Positions 43,850 to 43,969 of a stretch of 43,969 bases of DNA are shown here, piece by piece. The notes beneath the pieces are model-generated. The model did not search any database. It had not been told where the DNA came from and saw only the letters and a program-made list of their open reading frames with translations. Made by a program: the position numbers and the translations under genes. This stretch comes from Arthrobacter terrae. Lineage in GTDB: Bacteria; Actinomycetota; Actinomycetes; Actinomycetales; Micrococcaceae. Every line of letters starts with the position of its first letter. Position 1 is the stretch's first letter. The stretch is taken from the NCBI RefSeq assembly GCF_015708085.1, contig NZ_JADNYM010000035.1, positions 1-43,969 of the forward strand, in the 5' to 3' direction.

Positions 43850-43969
43850 TTAGGGGCCGGTGATGATGGTGCGGGCGAAGTTTTGGGCGTCTTTGAGGTT
43901 GTCGTGGTAGGTGTTGCGGATCCAGGGGTTCCCGGCGTAGCGGGCTGTCGTCTCTTCGCCCAAGGCGGT
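43850..43969 (-). CDS. 3' end of an unrecognised gene, cut by the window edge
   Basis: The minus strand is open from the window edge for 39 codons and ends in TAA at 43850-43852, reading NPWIRNTYHDNLKDAQNFAR and ending TIITGP. Codon third positions are almost all C, typical of a real gene in this GC range, but its plus strand is T/G-rich like the HNH gene at the other end and unlike the trkA genes. I do not recognise the family. It stops 131 bp upstream of the trkA start. Confidence 0.55.
   Translation of the reverse strand, partial: TALGEETTARYAGNPWIRNTYHDNLKDAQNFARTIITGP

Overview
The window reads as chromosomal DNA of a high-GC actinobacterium of the Micrococcaceae (Arthrobacter-like). 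The supports are an actinobacterial two-lipoyl-domain SucB, a primary sigma factor followed by a DUF7455 protein and topoisomerase IV subunit B, a fused CydDC transporter, SepH, and a dut-DUF3710-OB-fold-DUF3159-TrkA-TrkA block. From memory, this last arrangement resembles the Mycobacterium tuberculosis region from sigA (Rv2703) through dut (Rv2697c) to ceoC/ceoB (Rv2692/Rv2691). Genus assignment is inference. Nearly all of the window is core genome. The accessory-looking parts are the two ends: a repeat-rich DUF222/HNH endonuclease gene at the left, and an unrecognised gene cut by the right edge.

Layout. 0-2.2 kb: DUF222-HNH endonuclease. 2.3-7.6 kb, minus strand: pepA, lpd and sucB (leucyl aminopeptidase and the E3 and E2 subunits of 2-oxoacid dehydrogenase complexes). 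7.8-11.7 kb: PAC2 protein, MFS transporter, DUF4192 protein. 12-16.1 kb: sigA, a 74-residue DUF7455 zinc-ribbon-like protein on the opposite strand, and parE. 16.2-17.6 kb: CPD photolyase. 17.6-25.5 kb: a BlaR-like M56 protease and a BlaI-family repressor, divergent from cydA-cydB-cydDC (cytochrome bd oxidase and its assembly transporter). 25.7-29.8 kb: GNAT, DinB-like and parC. 29.8-35.3 kb: protein acetyltransferase of the Pat type, DUF5998, a phosphodiesterase of the alkaline phosphatase superfamily, and thymidine kinase. 35.3-37.5 kb: DHA2 drug exporter with its MarR regulator. 37.6-39.7 kb: sepH and a DUF3093 membrane protein. 39.8-43.7 kb: dut, DUF3710, OB-fold, DUF3159, and two TrkA potassium-uptake regulators.

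Cross-cutting observations. Six genes (HNH, MFS, phr, GNAT, DinB, pat) have a TAnnnT hexamer exactly six bases before the start codon and no Shine-Dalgarno sequence, the geometry of leaderless transcripts. Two perfect inverted repeats, TTTCTAC-N5-GTAGAAA, lie between blaI and cydA, suggesting that the BlaI/M56 pair controls cytochrome bd. A palindrome TTGACA-AC-TGTCAA precedes the exporter-marR operon. Three genes (HNH, cydDC, sepH) carry in-frame tandem repeats whose periods are multiples of three. I saw no tRNA, rRNA, CRISPR array, insertion sequence or prophage. I found no clear wholly new system; the strongest leads are the BlaI-cyd regulatory link and the uniform leaderless promoter spacing.
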